Positions 9,169 to 16,590 of a DNA stretch of 64,000 nt are shown here, in pieces (the first letter of the stretch is position 1; the number at the start of each line of letters is the position of its first letter). The notes under the pieces were generated by a model. It ran no database searches. It had not been told where the DNA came from and worked only from the letters and a program-made list of their open reading frames with translations. This DNA is from Synechococcus sp. SP2 MAG (GTDB taxonomy: Bacteria > Cyanobacteriota > Cyanobacteriia > PCC-6307 > Cyanobiaceae). The stretch covers positions 3,223-67,222 of the forward strand of contig JAVBIX010000036.1 of NCBI GenBank assembly GCA_030756895.1, read 5' to 3'. A program made the position numbers and the translations under genes.

Positions 9169-10540
9169 TTCGCTTCATGAGGACCAGGCATTCCAGATGG
9201 GTTGTTTGCGGAAAAAAGTCCACCGGTTGAATGCGATCTATGGCGTAGGGACCACCCTCTGAGACCAGTCTCTTGAGGTCCCTCGCCAAGGTTGCTGAGT
9301 CACAACTCAAGTAGGCCAAGCTCTTGGGCGGACAATTCAAAATGGCATCAAGTACATCTGGGGCCAATCCTTTTCGCGGTGGGTCCACCACAAGAGCATC
9401 GTGACTCGGAAGGTAATCACTCAGTAGCAAGGCCACATCACCAGCTTCAAAGCTGGCATCAGTGATTCCATTTAAGGCCGCGTTTTGTCGTGCCTGTTGA
9501 ACAGAGGCGGGATTGATCTCAAGACCAACCACGCCTATGCCTGCTGCAGCGATCGGCAAGCTGATGGTTCCGATGCCGCAATAGGCATCGATTAAGCGTT
9601 TGCAGTTCCCACGCTTTAGAAGCCAATCCCGCAAAACAATCACGATTTGTTCAGCACGCTCAGTGTTGATTTGGAAAAAGGTTGTGGTGCCAAGCAGGAG
9701 TTGAAGATCGCAGAAGCGTTCGCTGATGCCATCTCGACCAGCGAGGGTGTGGGTGATCGCACCGAGGACGGTATTGCTCCGGCGCGGTTGCAGGTTCAAG
9801 GTCACACCGGTGACGGCAGGCCACCGTTTCATCCACTCCACTGCCAGCTCTTTCACACCATTGAGCTCGCTGGTTGCACTGACCAATGTGATCAGCAGTT
9901 CCCCGGTTCGTATACCCACGCGCAAACCAAGATGGCGAAGACCCAGTTCGCCATTCAGGTCAGCATCAGCCGGCCACCCGCTGGCTTCTAGGTCTTGTTT
10001 AAGGGGTTTGATCAGGGCATCGATGCGTGGGTCTAAGACGGGACAACGATTGAGGTTCACGATGCGATGGCTGCCGCGTCGGTAGTACCCCAAACGCAGC
10101 TGATCTTCTTTTCGAAGCAGGGGAATCAGGGCTCGATTGCGGTAGCCCAAGTGTTCAAGATCGTGATTGATCGGGGCAGGCGACTGGATGTCGATCCCAC
10201 CGATTCGTTTCAGGGTCTGTTCAAGACGAGTGCGCTTCCATTCCGACTGAACGCTTTCCTCGAGGTGTTGCAGAGAACAACCTCCACAGTCTTTGGCAAG
10301 GATGCACGGAGGTTTCCTCGCGCCTGGAGCGGTAACGACGGTTTTGAGATGGCGCGCAAACCATTGCGACTTTTTGCGTTGCAGCAATTGCACCTGGGCC
10401 TCTTCACCTGGAAGCAACTGGGGAACAATCACCACCCAGCCTTGCCAGCGAGCGACTCCGAGGCCCTGGTGGTTGAGATCGGTCCCCAGAACGGTGATGA
10501 TTTGACCAGCTACTGGTGGGTCGCTCAAGGACTGGGCCAT
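9146..10540 (-). CDS. rlmD: RlmD/TrmA-family RNA (uracil-5-)-methyltransferase
   Basis: This is a SAM-dependent enzyme that forms 5-methyluridine in RNA, probably in 23S rRNA. An N-terminal TRAM domain is present (GQIITVLGTDLNHQGLGVAR). A C-x5-C-x2-C set follows (CILAKDCGGC), typical of the Fe-S cluster in RlmD-type enzymes. The SAM-binding motif is DAYCGIGTISLPIA. The catalytic segment DPPRKGL and the nucleophilic Cys in YLSCDSATLARDL lie near the C-terminus. I chose the ATG at codon 23 of the ORF (MAQSLSDPPVAGQ) because the TRAM domain starts soon after it. That leaves 80 bp before divergent apcD. The exact target nucleotide is inferred from family only. Confidence 0.9.
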   Translation of the reverse strand: MAQSLSDPPVAGQIITVLGTDLNHQGLGVARWQGWVVIVPQLLPGEEAQVQLLQRKKSQWFARHLKTVVTAPGARKPPCILAKDCGGCSLQHLEESVQSEWKRTRLEQTLKRIGGIDIQSPAPINHDLEHLGYRNRALIPLLRKEDQLRLGYYRRGSHRIVNLNRCPVLDPRIDALIKPLKQDLEASGWPADADLNGELGLRHLGLRVGIRTGELLITLVSATSELNGVKELAVEWMKRWPAVTGVTLNLQPRRSNTVLGAITHTLAGRDGISERFCDLQLLLGTTTFFQINTERAEQIVIVLRDWLLKRGNCKRLIDAYCGIGTISLPIAAAGIGVVGLEINPASVQQARQNAALNGITDASFEAGDVALLLSDYLPSHDALVVDPPRKGLAPDVLDAILNCPPKSLAYLSCDSATLARDLKRLVSEGGPYAIDRIQPVDFFPQTTHLECLVLMKRINCEVQP

Positions 10541-10620
10541 TGCAAAGGCGTAACACCAATCGCTGCAACTGCATGCGAAGCGATCGATAGCTCTAGACTC
10601 ATTCAAGCTTGCCAGCTGAC

Positions 10621-11115
10621 ATGAGCGTTGTTCGGGATCTGATTCTCAAAGCAGATGACGATCTGCGTTACCCCAGCAGCGGTGAACTGCGATCAATGGT
10701 TGATTTTCTCAGCCAGGGTTCGATTCGTTTATCTGTTGTTCGAAGTCTCACAGAGAACGAGAAGAAAATCGTCGATGAATCAGCTAAACAGCTGTTTTCA
10801 CGCAAACCCGAATACGTAGCTCCTGGAGGCAACGCTTTTGGTCAGAAGCAACGCGCCCAGTGCTTGCGTGACTACAGCTGGTATTTGCGCCTTGTGACCT
10901 ATGGAGTTCTTGCCGGAAGTACTGAGCTCATCCAACAGATAGGTCTTGTGGGCGCCCGTGAGATGTACAACAGTCTTGGGGTCCCGATGCCTGGAATGGT
11001 TGAAGCCATGCGCTGCATGAGAGAGGCCTCCCTGACACTGCTTTCTGAAGACCAACAAGCTCTTGCAGCCCCCTATTTCGACTACCTCATTCAAGGAATG
11101 CAGACCTCGACATAA
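10621..11115 (+). CDS. apcD: Allophycocyanin-B alpha chain (phycobilisome terminal emitter)
   Basis: ApcD replaces one ApcA in the phycobilisome core and passes excitation to photosystems as a red-shifted terminal emitter. The 164-residue protein begins MSVVRDLILKADDDLRYPSSG. The chromophore Cys lies in QCLRDYSWYLRLVTYGVLAG near residue 80, and the C-terminus reads APYFDYLIQGM. The sequence LRYPSSGELRSMVDFL and the phrase YNSLGVPMPGMVEA fit ApcD better than ApcA or ApcB. The ORF track starts four codons upstream at TTG; the ATG at 10621 fits the family. A strong terminator follows. This gene is the best marker of a phycobilisome-bearing cyanobacterium in the window. Confidence 0.93.
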   Translation: MSVVRDLILKADDDLRYPSSGELRSMVDFLSQGSIRLSVVRSLTENEKKIVDESAKQLFSRKPEYVAPGGNAFGQKQRAQCLRDYSWYLRLVTYGVLAGSTELIQQIGLVGAREMYNSLGVPMPGMVEAMRCMREASLTLLSEDQQALAAPYFDYLIQGMQTST

Positions 11116-11136
11116 ACGGCTTTTTTTATTCCATAG

Positions 11137-11159
11137 CCGCCTGAAAGGGCGGTTTTTTT
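11137..11159 (+). terminator. Rho-independent terminator of apcD
   Basis: A perfect 5-bp stem (ccgcc/ggcgg) with a 6-nt loop (tgaaag) is followed directly by seven T residues. It lies 21 nt after the apcD stop and points in the same direction. A second T-rich run (11121-11127) precedes it. Confidence 0.9.
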
Positions 11160-11190
11160 ATGCCAACGCCATCAAGACGTAGTTGCATAA

Positions 11191-11248
11191 GTCTCACTTG
11201 AGACAAATTATGGGTCTCGCTATTCATCTCACCTGCGACTTGTGAGAT
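11191..11248. repeat. GTCTC-type palindrome patch 1
   Basis: A perfect GTCTC-ACTT-GAGAC palindrome lies at 11191-11204. GTCTC recurs at 11214, and ATCTC follows 12 bp later at 11226. ATCTCAC (11226-11232) and GTGAGAT (11242-11248) form a second 7-bp inverted repeat. This arrangement looks like operator half-sites for a dimeric or oligomeric DNA-binding protein. No binding protein is demonstrated. Confidence 0.6.
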
Positions 11249-11382
11249 GGCAGAGGGCGTGCATTTTGGCCATGAGGTTCTTGAGTGGCAGAGCCATGCT
11301 GTATCGCGTGAATGAAGCTAAGGGTTTCTGCATCAAGACAGGCAACTCTTAGCCGTGAAGACATAAAAGCTTAGTCCTAGTT

Positions 11383-11420
11383 GTCTTGGGTGAGACTTAT
11401 CATGATTCTCATAAAGAGAC
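11383..11420. repeat. GTCTC-type palindrome patch 2
   Basis: GTCTT-GGGT-GAGAC at 11383-11396 matches the 14-bp pattern of patch 1 with one mismatch. TTCTC-ATAAA-GAGAC follows at 11406-11420, with a 5-bp spacer. The two exact GAGAC pentamers start 24 bp apart, twice the 12-bp spacing seen in patch 3. Confidence 0.5.
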
Positions 11421-11799
11421 TCGTATAAGAAGAGTGCGTCTACTCATTTGGCGCTCGAGGGCCTACCCCAGTGTTTGGGTTTCAAAAATGTTGGACAGGG
11501 TCAAAGAGTTGTCTAAGGCTGAGTGGCTTCGCGTGTGCTTGCGTCACTGTGTCTACAGCAGGTACGCAAGCTCTAAAAATGCTGCTACGACTTGTGTTTG
11601 TATTGGCCAAGAATCACTTGGACATTCGATTGTCCGACTTGGACAGGCTGTAGACGATCAACTTGTTGCTCATCGAAGCGAAATGGATCTTTAGGCCTGG
11701 ATGGTCTATTGGTTTTTGTTGGCTCAATGAATGAGGAATTGGGAAGGCTTGCATTTAAAACAATGGAAAAATGAGTTCATAACAACAAACTAATCCTGC

Positions 11800-11877
11800 G
11801 TCTCGCATGAGACTAGTACTGAGACTAGTGAAGAGACTCAAATGAGATATTTGCTTCTTATGCATCTCACTCGTGTC
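11800..11877. repeat. GTCTC palindrome plus 12-bp direct repeats (patch 3)
   Basis: A perfect GTCTC-GCAT-GAGAC palindrome occupies 11800-11813. Its right arm begins three consecutive 12-bp units: GAGACTAGTACT (11809), GAGACTAGTGAA (11821) and GAGACTCAAATG (11833), followed by GAGAT at 11844. ATCTC-ACTC-GTGTC at 11864-11877 is a further imperfect 14-bp site. The patch ends about 40 bp from the stop codon of the RHH/J gene. Confidence 0.65.
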
Positions 11878-11914
11878 TTGTCTTAAGTCTTATCCTGGAA
11901 CGCATTTGGGATTG

Positions 11915-12991
11915 CTACGACTCTTTATCTCTGTAGAGCTCTCGCAGCATCTGATAGGCCTCATTCAGTCGTCTCATTCCATCCGTAGAGCCACCGGCAT
12001 CTGGATGGGCTTCGATCGCTTTGTTCTTGTATGCGTCTCGGATGGAACGCAAAGTGAGGGATGCTCCAGCTTGCGTGGGCAGATCTAGTAATCGCAGCGC
12101 ACCATGCAGGGTCATGGTGGATTCCAAGGTTTCAAATGACGTCACACGCCGACTCCGTTTGAAGCGGTTCACAAAGCGACGAATCAAAGTTGGGATGCGA
12201 TCCTCCACGTTGCCTGCGGCAAATGGATCTTCGAGAACTGCAGCAGCGACAATCACATGTTCAAATTTTGGAGTCTGCACGGACCAATCAGTGCAGACAT
12301 CCTGCATCGATTGGTTGACCTGGCTCCAGGTGAAGGTGCGCCCCTCGCTTCCGTCTAATTGGGGCCAGATATCTCGGGCCATCCAGAGCATCACAGCTTC
12401 AAGAACCGTTGCCCCCGGCGCTGATCCATAAAGACTGGTCCAATGATCGATCGCTTTATTGCAGCAAGCAGTGAGGTGATCGAAGCCCACCACTGGTACA
12501 AAGGGACTGTCACGTCCTTCTTCTGGTGTTTGAGGCTGTTGCAGGCTGGTACGGATGGCCTGCGTGCGGCTTCGCACAAATCCAGGTAAGTCGATGCCGC
12601 GACTTTTTGTGCTGCTCTCCCTCGGCTGACTGGTGTCGGGTGTGAGCAACGATGTTGTGTCTTGCTCCTTAGGGTCTTGACTACGGCGAACCAAGACGAT
12701 TGCCCGGTCTTCGTTGTACGAGGGTTCCGTTGGTCGCTGGTCTCGCTTTAATTCAATGGCATTAGGCGAGGTCGCGACTGATAAGTCCGTTGGATCCTCG
12801 TTGACTCCTTTGTTGAGAAGGTCGCCTACACCTGATTCGAAGTCTGTCTCAAAATCTGTCTCATCAGTCCAGATTTCTTCCAGCAATCGCGTTAAGCAAT
12901 CGCCTCTGGCCCTAATGCACCACTCTTTCTTCAGCTCGTCGATGCGATCAACGAGATGATCAGGAAGTTCAAGTGTGATCCGACGCCCCAT
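11915..12991 (-). CDS. Ribbon-helix-helix / J-domain fusion protein (unnamed)
   Basis: The 358-residue protein begins MGRRITLELPDHLVDRIDELK, a beta strand plus helix pattern typical of ribbon-helix-helix DNA-binding proteins. A second helix follows (RARGDCLTRLLEEIW). Residues from about 50 to 140 are acidic and low in complexity. A middle region (about 165-290) is rich in aromatic residues and unrecognised. The last 50 residues form a J-domain-like helix pair around the HPD motif (KNKAIEAHPDAGGSTDGMRRLNEAYQML). J domains recruit DnaK. The ATG at 12991 is chosen because the RHH strand starts there; the ORF track extends 39 codons into the DUF3370 gene. The order of DNA-binding and J domains is unusual. 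Role unknown; DNA binding is inferred. Confidence 0.75.
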   Translation of the reverse strand: MGRRITLELPDHLVDRIDELKKEWCIRARGDCLTRLLEEIWTDETDFETDFESGVGDLLNKGVNEDPTDLSVATSPNAIELKRDQRPTEPSYNEDRAIVLVRRSQDPKEQDTTSLLTPDTSQPRESSTKSRGIDLPGFVRSRTQAIRTSLQQPQTPEEGRDSPFVPVVGFDHLTACCNKAIDHWTSLYGSAPGATVLEAVMLWMARDIWPQLDGSEGRTFTWSQVNQSMQDVCTDWSVQTPKFEHVIVAAAVLEDPFAAGNVEDRIPTLIRRFVNRFKRSRRVTSFETLESTMTLHGALRLLDLPTQAGASLTLRSIRDAYKNKAIEAHPDAGGSTDGMRRLNEAYQMLRELYRDKES

Positions 12992-13031
12992 CAGCCTGCC
13001 GCGATGATCTGAGTAAAACGATGCGCGAAGC

Positions 13032-14678
13032 TTATCGACCTTGCAGTCGGCGCAGCCAATCCTGTTGAGCCTTAATGGCATCGCGATAGCGTTGCTCCAA
13101 CGAGTCATTAACGCGCTGAGGCATGATCATCGCTGGTGGCAACTGATTGGCGCCAGTTGATGGCGCGGCAATTGTCGTCGGCTGAATTCTTGGGGCTGGT
13201 TTCGGATAGGTTCGAGGTGTGGCTTCATGCTGAGGAGATGTGATGATCGTCTTTGGCTCGTTGTCGTTCGCCTGAAGGGGATCTGGTTGTGCATTGATCG
13301 CCGGTGGAGGCGTTGGCGGAACAACTTTGCGTTTTTTTGCCGCTGCTTCAGCTTTCCTTGCTGCTTCTAGTAACTCTTCACGACGACGAAGCAAGGCGAG
13401 CTGGGTCACTGGAACCACGCTAAGCAAGTGGCCTGGCGTGGCATCAGCTGGATAAACAACGCTCACTGTGACGGGATTGACAACGTTTGCCTGAACATTG
13501 ATTTGGCCGATGGGCAGGCTCTGTCCTGATTTCATCCCAACATGAACTTCTCGATAGCCTTCCGCACTTTTGATTCCGATCGATCCTCTGAATGCTGTGA
13601 AAGGTTTCCGACCGGATGCAACTGGATGGCTTAAAACCAACTCATGAGACCCAATTCCAGAGAGATTCAGCTCAACATCAAAGCGCACTCCGTAGGTACC
13701 AACATTGTTAAGAGCGGAATCAATCATTCGTGTTGATAATTGATTAACCTGTACATCTTTTGTCCCAAAGTGATGTCTGCGAGTACTTGTTAAAGGAATA
13801 TGTAATGCACTTTGCGTTAGGTCATGGTTGATTGAGGCCTTATATTCATCGCCGAGAGCAACACCAGCCACTCTTGAAAAGACTTTTCCTGTACGAATCT
13901 CATTGAGACGGTTTAAATAAATGCGCCCTGGTGCTAGTTTTTTGCTGTCAAGAACAGCGATAAGCTTTTGCTCTTGGTTTGTTTCCTCTGCTGCTACAAC
14001 AGCAAGTTGGAATTGCCCGTCACTGCGACCTCTCAACAGACCGTTCATAATTCCTCTGGCAGGAAGAACGGAACTCACAATCACTTTGCGACTTCGAGGT
14101 GGAATCGTTATTTGCTGTGGGAGCTTGCGATCAAGTTCTCCTCTCAGCATTTGTACTGCGGTTGCGTCACCCGGTCCTGTATTCCAAGGCCGTCTACCGA
14201 GGGGCTTTACCCCCATTAAACGATTGGGGTGATAAGGAGCTTCGAAACTGTTTTTAACAGAGCCTCTTTTGAATTTAAGGGTCACAGGCTTGCTGCCTGG
14301 GTTGATAGCAATTGCTGCAACCGTTAGCAATCCTCGTGCTCGACGACCACCTAATTTACTGCTGTCTTGAGGGTAATACTTATGGTGCATATGCAACCCG
14401 AATTCGCCATTAAATGTGAATTCAGGATTCCTTAACGGCTGGTTATTTTCCGCTGCAATCGCTGAACCTGGCGCTGTATTGACGAGAATCCCAGGTCCTT
14501 TGACAATTTCGGGCTGGTTGGAATGAAGGACTGGAACGTTATTAAAAGTGCCATTGAGAGCACGAGCTCTCTGCCCAGCCATCAAAGGCACGTAGGCGTG
14601 CGCTTTCTCCACGACACCAAAATCGTATGTCGCAATTGCGACACTGATTAGGACCAGTTTTGATAATCGGTGAGACAC
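13032..14678 (-). CDS. DUF3370-like secreted protein
   Basis: The 548-residue product starts with GTG (MSHRLSKLVLISVAIATYDF). A signal peptide probably ends after AHA in VEKAHAYVPLMAGQRARALNG. The next 400 residues resemble the cyanobacterial DUF3370 family: NNVPVLHSNQPEIVKGPGIL, then FNGEFGLHMHHKYYP and IAINPGSKPVTLKF. The C-terminus has a charged helical segment (ARKAEAAAKKRK) and a roughly 90-residue proline-rich tail ending QDWLRRLQGR. The protein is likely periplasmic or outer-envelope; its function is unknown. Its stop is 40 nt upstream of the RHH/J start on the same strand, so the two may be cotranscribed. Confidence 0.75.
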   Translation of the reverse strand: MSHRLSKLVLISVAIATYDFGVVEKAHAYVPLMAGQRARALNGTFNNVPVLHSNQPEIVKGPGILVNTAPGSAIAAENNQPLRNPEFTFNGEFGLHMHHKYYPQDSSKLGGRRARGLLTVAAIAINPGSKPVTLKFKRGSVKNSFEAPYHPNRLMGVKPLGRRPWNTGPGDATAVQMLRGELDRKLPQQITIPPRSRKVIVSSVLPARGIMNGLLRGRSDGQFQLAVVAAEETNQEQKLIAVLDSKKLAPGRIYLNRLNEIRTGKVFSRVAGVALGDEYKASINHDLTQSALHIPLTSTRRHHFGTKDVQVNQLSTRMIDSALNNVGTYGVRFDVELNLSGIGSHELVLSHPVASGRKPFTAFRGSIGIKSAEGYREVHVGMKSGQSLPIGQINVQANVVNPVTVSVVYPADATPGHLLSVVPVTQLALLRRREELLEAARKAEAAAKKRKVVPPTPPPAINAQPDPLQANDNEPKTIITSPQHEATPRTYPKPAPRIQPTTIAAPSTGANQLPPAMIMPQRVNDSLEQRYRDAIKAQQDWLRRLQGR

Positions 14679-14685
14679 GCGAGAC
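14672..14685. repeat. Paired GAGAC motifs at the DUF3370 start codon
   Basis: Two GAGAC pentamers (14672 and 14681) lie 9 bp apart across the GTG start of the DUF3370 gene. They match the motif concentrated at 11.2-11.9 kb. A third GTCTC lies about 90 bp upstream in the leader. This may be a regulatory site or chance. Confidence 0.35.
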
Positions 14686-14898
14686 TGGTTTTGGGTCGTG
14701 CGGCTTGATTCTTCCGCAAGTTCTAAACCTAATCGTCTGGTTCAGAAGCGCCAACTGTGTGTTGGCAGTCTCGATTTCTGGAACAATTCGCCAGGATTAT
14801 GAAAGATCTTGTGCTCAAGCATGTTGCCTCCTTTTTTCTGTCAGCCCTCATCTGAGTCCAGTCATTGGCGGAGTCATCACCAACAACGCAAGTTGGAG

Positions 14899-15006
14899 AT
14901 GCTCCGCTTCTGGCGCGATGGACTTGAGCGTCAACTTGCTGCTGTCACTGCAGCGATGACCACACTTGAGGGCCAAATTCAACGCGACCACAGCGACGAA
15001 TCTTGA
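14899..15006 (+). CDS. Possible 35-residue small protein
   Basis: The ORF starts at the ATG at 14899 (MLRFWRDGLERQLAAVTAAM). It predicts a single amphipathic helix ending in a charged tail (RDHSDES). GGAG sits immediately before the ATG, closer than an ideal ribosome-binding site. The track ORF begins further upstream at 14809, but that extension (MCSSMLPPFFCQPSSES) does not look coding. Its end overlaps the convergent sigma-factor gene by 28 nt. No function can be assigned. Confidence 0.5.
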   Translation: MLRFWRDGLERQLAAVTAAMTTLEGQIQRDHSDES

Positions 15007-15635
15007 TCGACAAGCTCCTGTCGCAATTGTGTTAAGGCCCGTTTCAGCCTTCTCTGCATTGTCATTGCGCTAACTCCCTGCTTTGTCCCAGCAGCTCGGA
15101 GGCTGTCACCCTCAATTACTACGTCAATCAGCGCCCTTTGCTCCGATGGTGCCAGTCCATAAATGGCTCTCCAGATTCGACGGGCGCTTTCCTGCATCAG
15201 CATCGGTTGCCATTCAGGTTGGTCTGCTGCCACCCTGCTCTCGTCCAAGGGTTCCCAAGATTGACGACGGCGATAGGTATGGACATTGAGCTCCATCTCC
15301 GCTGACATCGTTCCAGCTTGTTGCGGTTTTGAACAGCTGTTTTTAATTGTGTTCTGGGCTTCTTCTTGGAGCCGTCTAGGGAGTCGTACCAGTCCCACGC
15401 TGTCTCTGAGGTAATGAAGAATGGCTCCCCTGATGTGCGGCTTGGCATACACCTCAAACGGCTTCTCTTGTCCTTGCTCATAGCCTTCTGCGGCACGCAA
15501 TAAGCCAAGCCTGCCCACCTGTTTGAGATCATCTCGATCGATGCCCGAACGTCTGGCGTAATGCCCAGCAATCGGATCGACCAGGTTCAGATGATGCTCG
15601 ATCCGTTCGTTTCTGATCGTTTGGGTTTTGTTCAT
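14979..15635 (-). CDS. RNA polymerase sigma factor, group 3 (sigma-70 family)
   Basis: The 218-residue protein has sigma region 2 (DRDDLKQVGRLGLLRAAEGY, then AKPHIRGAILHYLRDS, about residues 35-85). A region 4 helix-turn-helix lies near the C-terminus (AAGTKQGVSAMTMQRRLKRA). Region 1 is absent and region 3 is minimal, so this is an alternative rather than a primary sigma factor. The ATG at 15635 (MNKTQTIRNERIEHHLN) is favoured; the track extends 44 codons upstream into unlikely sequence. It lies 58 nt downstream of the Ap4A phosphorylase-like gene on the same strand. Target promoters and inducing signal are not visible. Confidence 0.88.
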   Translation of the reverse strand: MNKTQTIRNERIEHHLNLVDPIAGHYARRSGIDRDDLKQVGRLGLLRAAEGYEQGQEKPFEVYAKPHIRGAILHYLRDSVGLVRLPRRLQEEAQNTIKNSCSKPQQAGTMSAEMELNVHTYRRRQSWEPLDESRVAADQPEWQPMLMQESARRIWRAIYGLAPSEQRALIDVVIEGDSLRAAGTKQGVSAMTMQRRLKRALTQLRQELVDQDSSLWSR

Positions 15636-15693
15636 GGCTGTTGTACGAGAAGGGTGGTCAAAATCAGACGGTTGTCCTTCTTCAGACAGACAG

Positions 15694-16590
15694 CTAGAGG
15701 GATGACTCCACAACCGTGTTTCCACGGATTTCGAGAACCACTTCACGCAATAAGGCCTCGGGGCCATGACTTTTGAGCCAGTTCAGATCAGCGCTTTCAG
15801 TTGCCAAGAGGTATCCAGCAAATCCAAGTGCATTGATGCTGAAACCTGCTGCACCTTCTCGACGCCGCCTCACCATCGCCATCCATTGTGGAGTCAGTAA
15901 CAGGTTGTAGAAAGATCTCGGGTGTTGATCTTGAGAGGGATGTCCGTTACCTAGTTGTTCCGAAAGTGATAGATAGCAGTCATAGAGATGTTGTGCTTGT
16001 TCATCTTGATTCTTTCTTTGATTCAATCTCGAGACAACGGAGCAGCAGTTCAACAACGAATCGCTTGTTGTTTCGATTTTTCTTTGTGTGGCTAATTGTT
16101 GTTGAAACCAGAGCTCCCTGGGACAACTGATCTCATCTTTTCTGCGCGGCAGAAGTTGAAGGTGTCGATGGGGTTGACTCGCACCTGCAATCGGTCCGCT
16201 GTTGAAAAACCAAAGCCCTGATGTGTCTTGATCAACCTGAACTAATGCTGTCCAGTCAGCCAATGTGAGCCAACTATTCTGGGCGGCCCAATTGGCAGTA
16301 ATCAGAAGCATGTGTCCGCGTTGGACCGGATATTTATTCAAAATCACCGCATGGCCTGGATCCAAACGTGCCACCTCAAGTTGTGGGTCCCATGGTTGAA
16401 AGGGATTGGGTTTAGGTCCTTCTCTCTTTAAATGTTTGGGCAAGCGACTTTTGAGAGTTCGTAACTCAAAATTGGATTCTGGACCTCCAGCAAGACGTTC
16501 TAATGAGGTACTGAGAGGGACGAGTGCTCCAGACTTCAATGCCCTTTCGCTTTGCTCGAGCGCTCGATTCCAGAAGGTCTCAGTTCGCAT
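15694..16590 (-). CDS. ATP adenylyltransferase / Ap4A phosphorylase-like protein
   Basis: The family splits diadenosine tetraphosphate with phosphate, or catalyses the reverse reaction, in the cytoplasm. The 298-residue protein carries the HIT-like active site (SQPHRHLQLLPR, about residues 138-149), preceded by the substrate-pocket segment KYPVQRGHMLLIT. The N-terminal and C-terminal parts match the longer Apa1/Apa2-type rather than short HIT proteins. It overlaps the upstream SpoIID-like gene by 11 nt. Ap4A is linked to stress, but any link to the adjacent sigma factor is only positional. Confidence 0.85.
   Translation of the reverse strand: MRTETFWNRALEQSERALKSGALVPLSTSLERLAGGPESNFELRTLKSRLPKHLKREGPKPNPFQPWDPQLEVARLDPGHAVILNKYPVQRGHMLLITANWAAQNSWLTLADWTALVQVDQDTSGLWFFNSGPIAGASQPHRHLQLLPRRKDEISCPRELWFQQQLATQRKIETTSDSLLNCCSVVSRLNQRKNQDEQAQHLYDCYLSLSEQLGNGHPSQDQHPRSFYNLLLTPQWMAMVRRRREGAAGFSINALGFAGYLLATESADLNWLKSHGPEALLREVVLEIRGNTVVESSL

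Larger units (their letters stand above)
11160..11914. other. Gene-poor interval rich in GTCTC/GAGAC motifs
   Basis: Some 755 bp lie between the convergent apcD and RHH/J genes. No convincing gene was found; ORFs at 11386-11694 and 11471-11653 have non-ATG starts or unlikely composition. At least nine exact GTCTC/GAGAC pentamers occur (11191, 11200, 11214, 11392, 11416, 11800, 11809, 11821, 11833), plus near matches. About one or two would be expected by chance in this length. They concentrate in three patches at 11190-11250, 11383-11420 and 11800-11877, described as separate features. Confidence 0.7.

Noticed and set aside
11386-11694. 102-residue ORF in the GTCTC-rich interval
   Set aside because: It starts with TTG, has no recognisable motif, and overlaps patch 2; its sequence looks like random translation.
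11160-11914. CRISPR array suggested by recurring short motifs
   Set aside because: The repeats are only 5-14 bp, irregularly spaced and lack uniform spacers; no cas genes are present.
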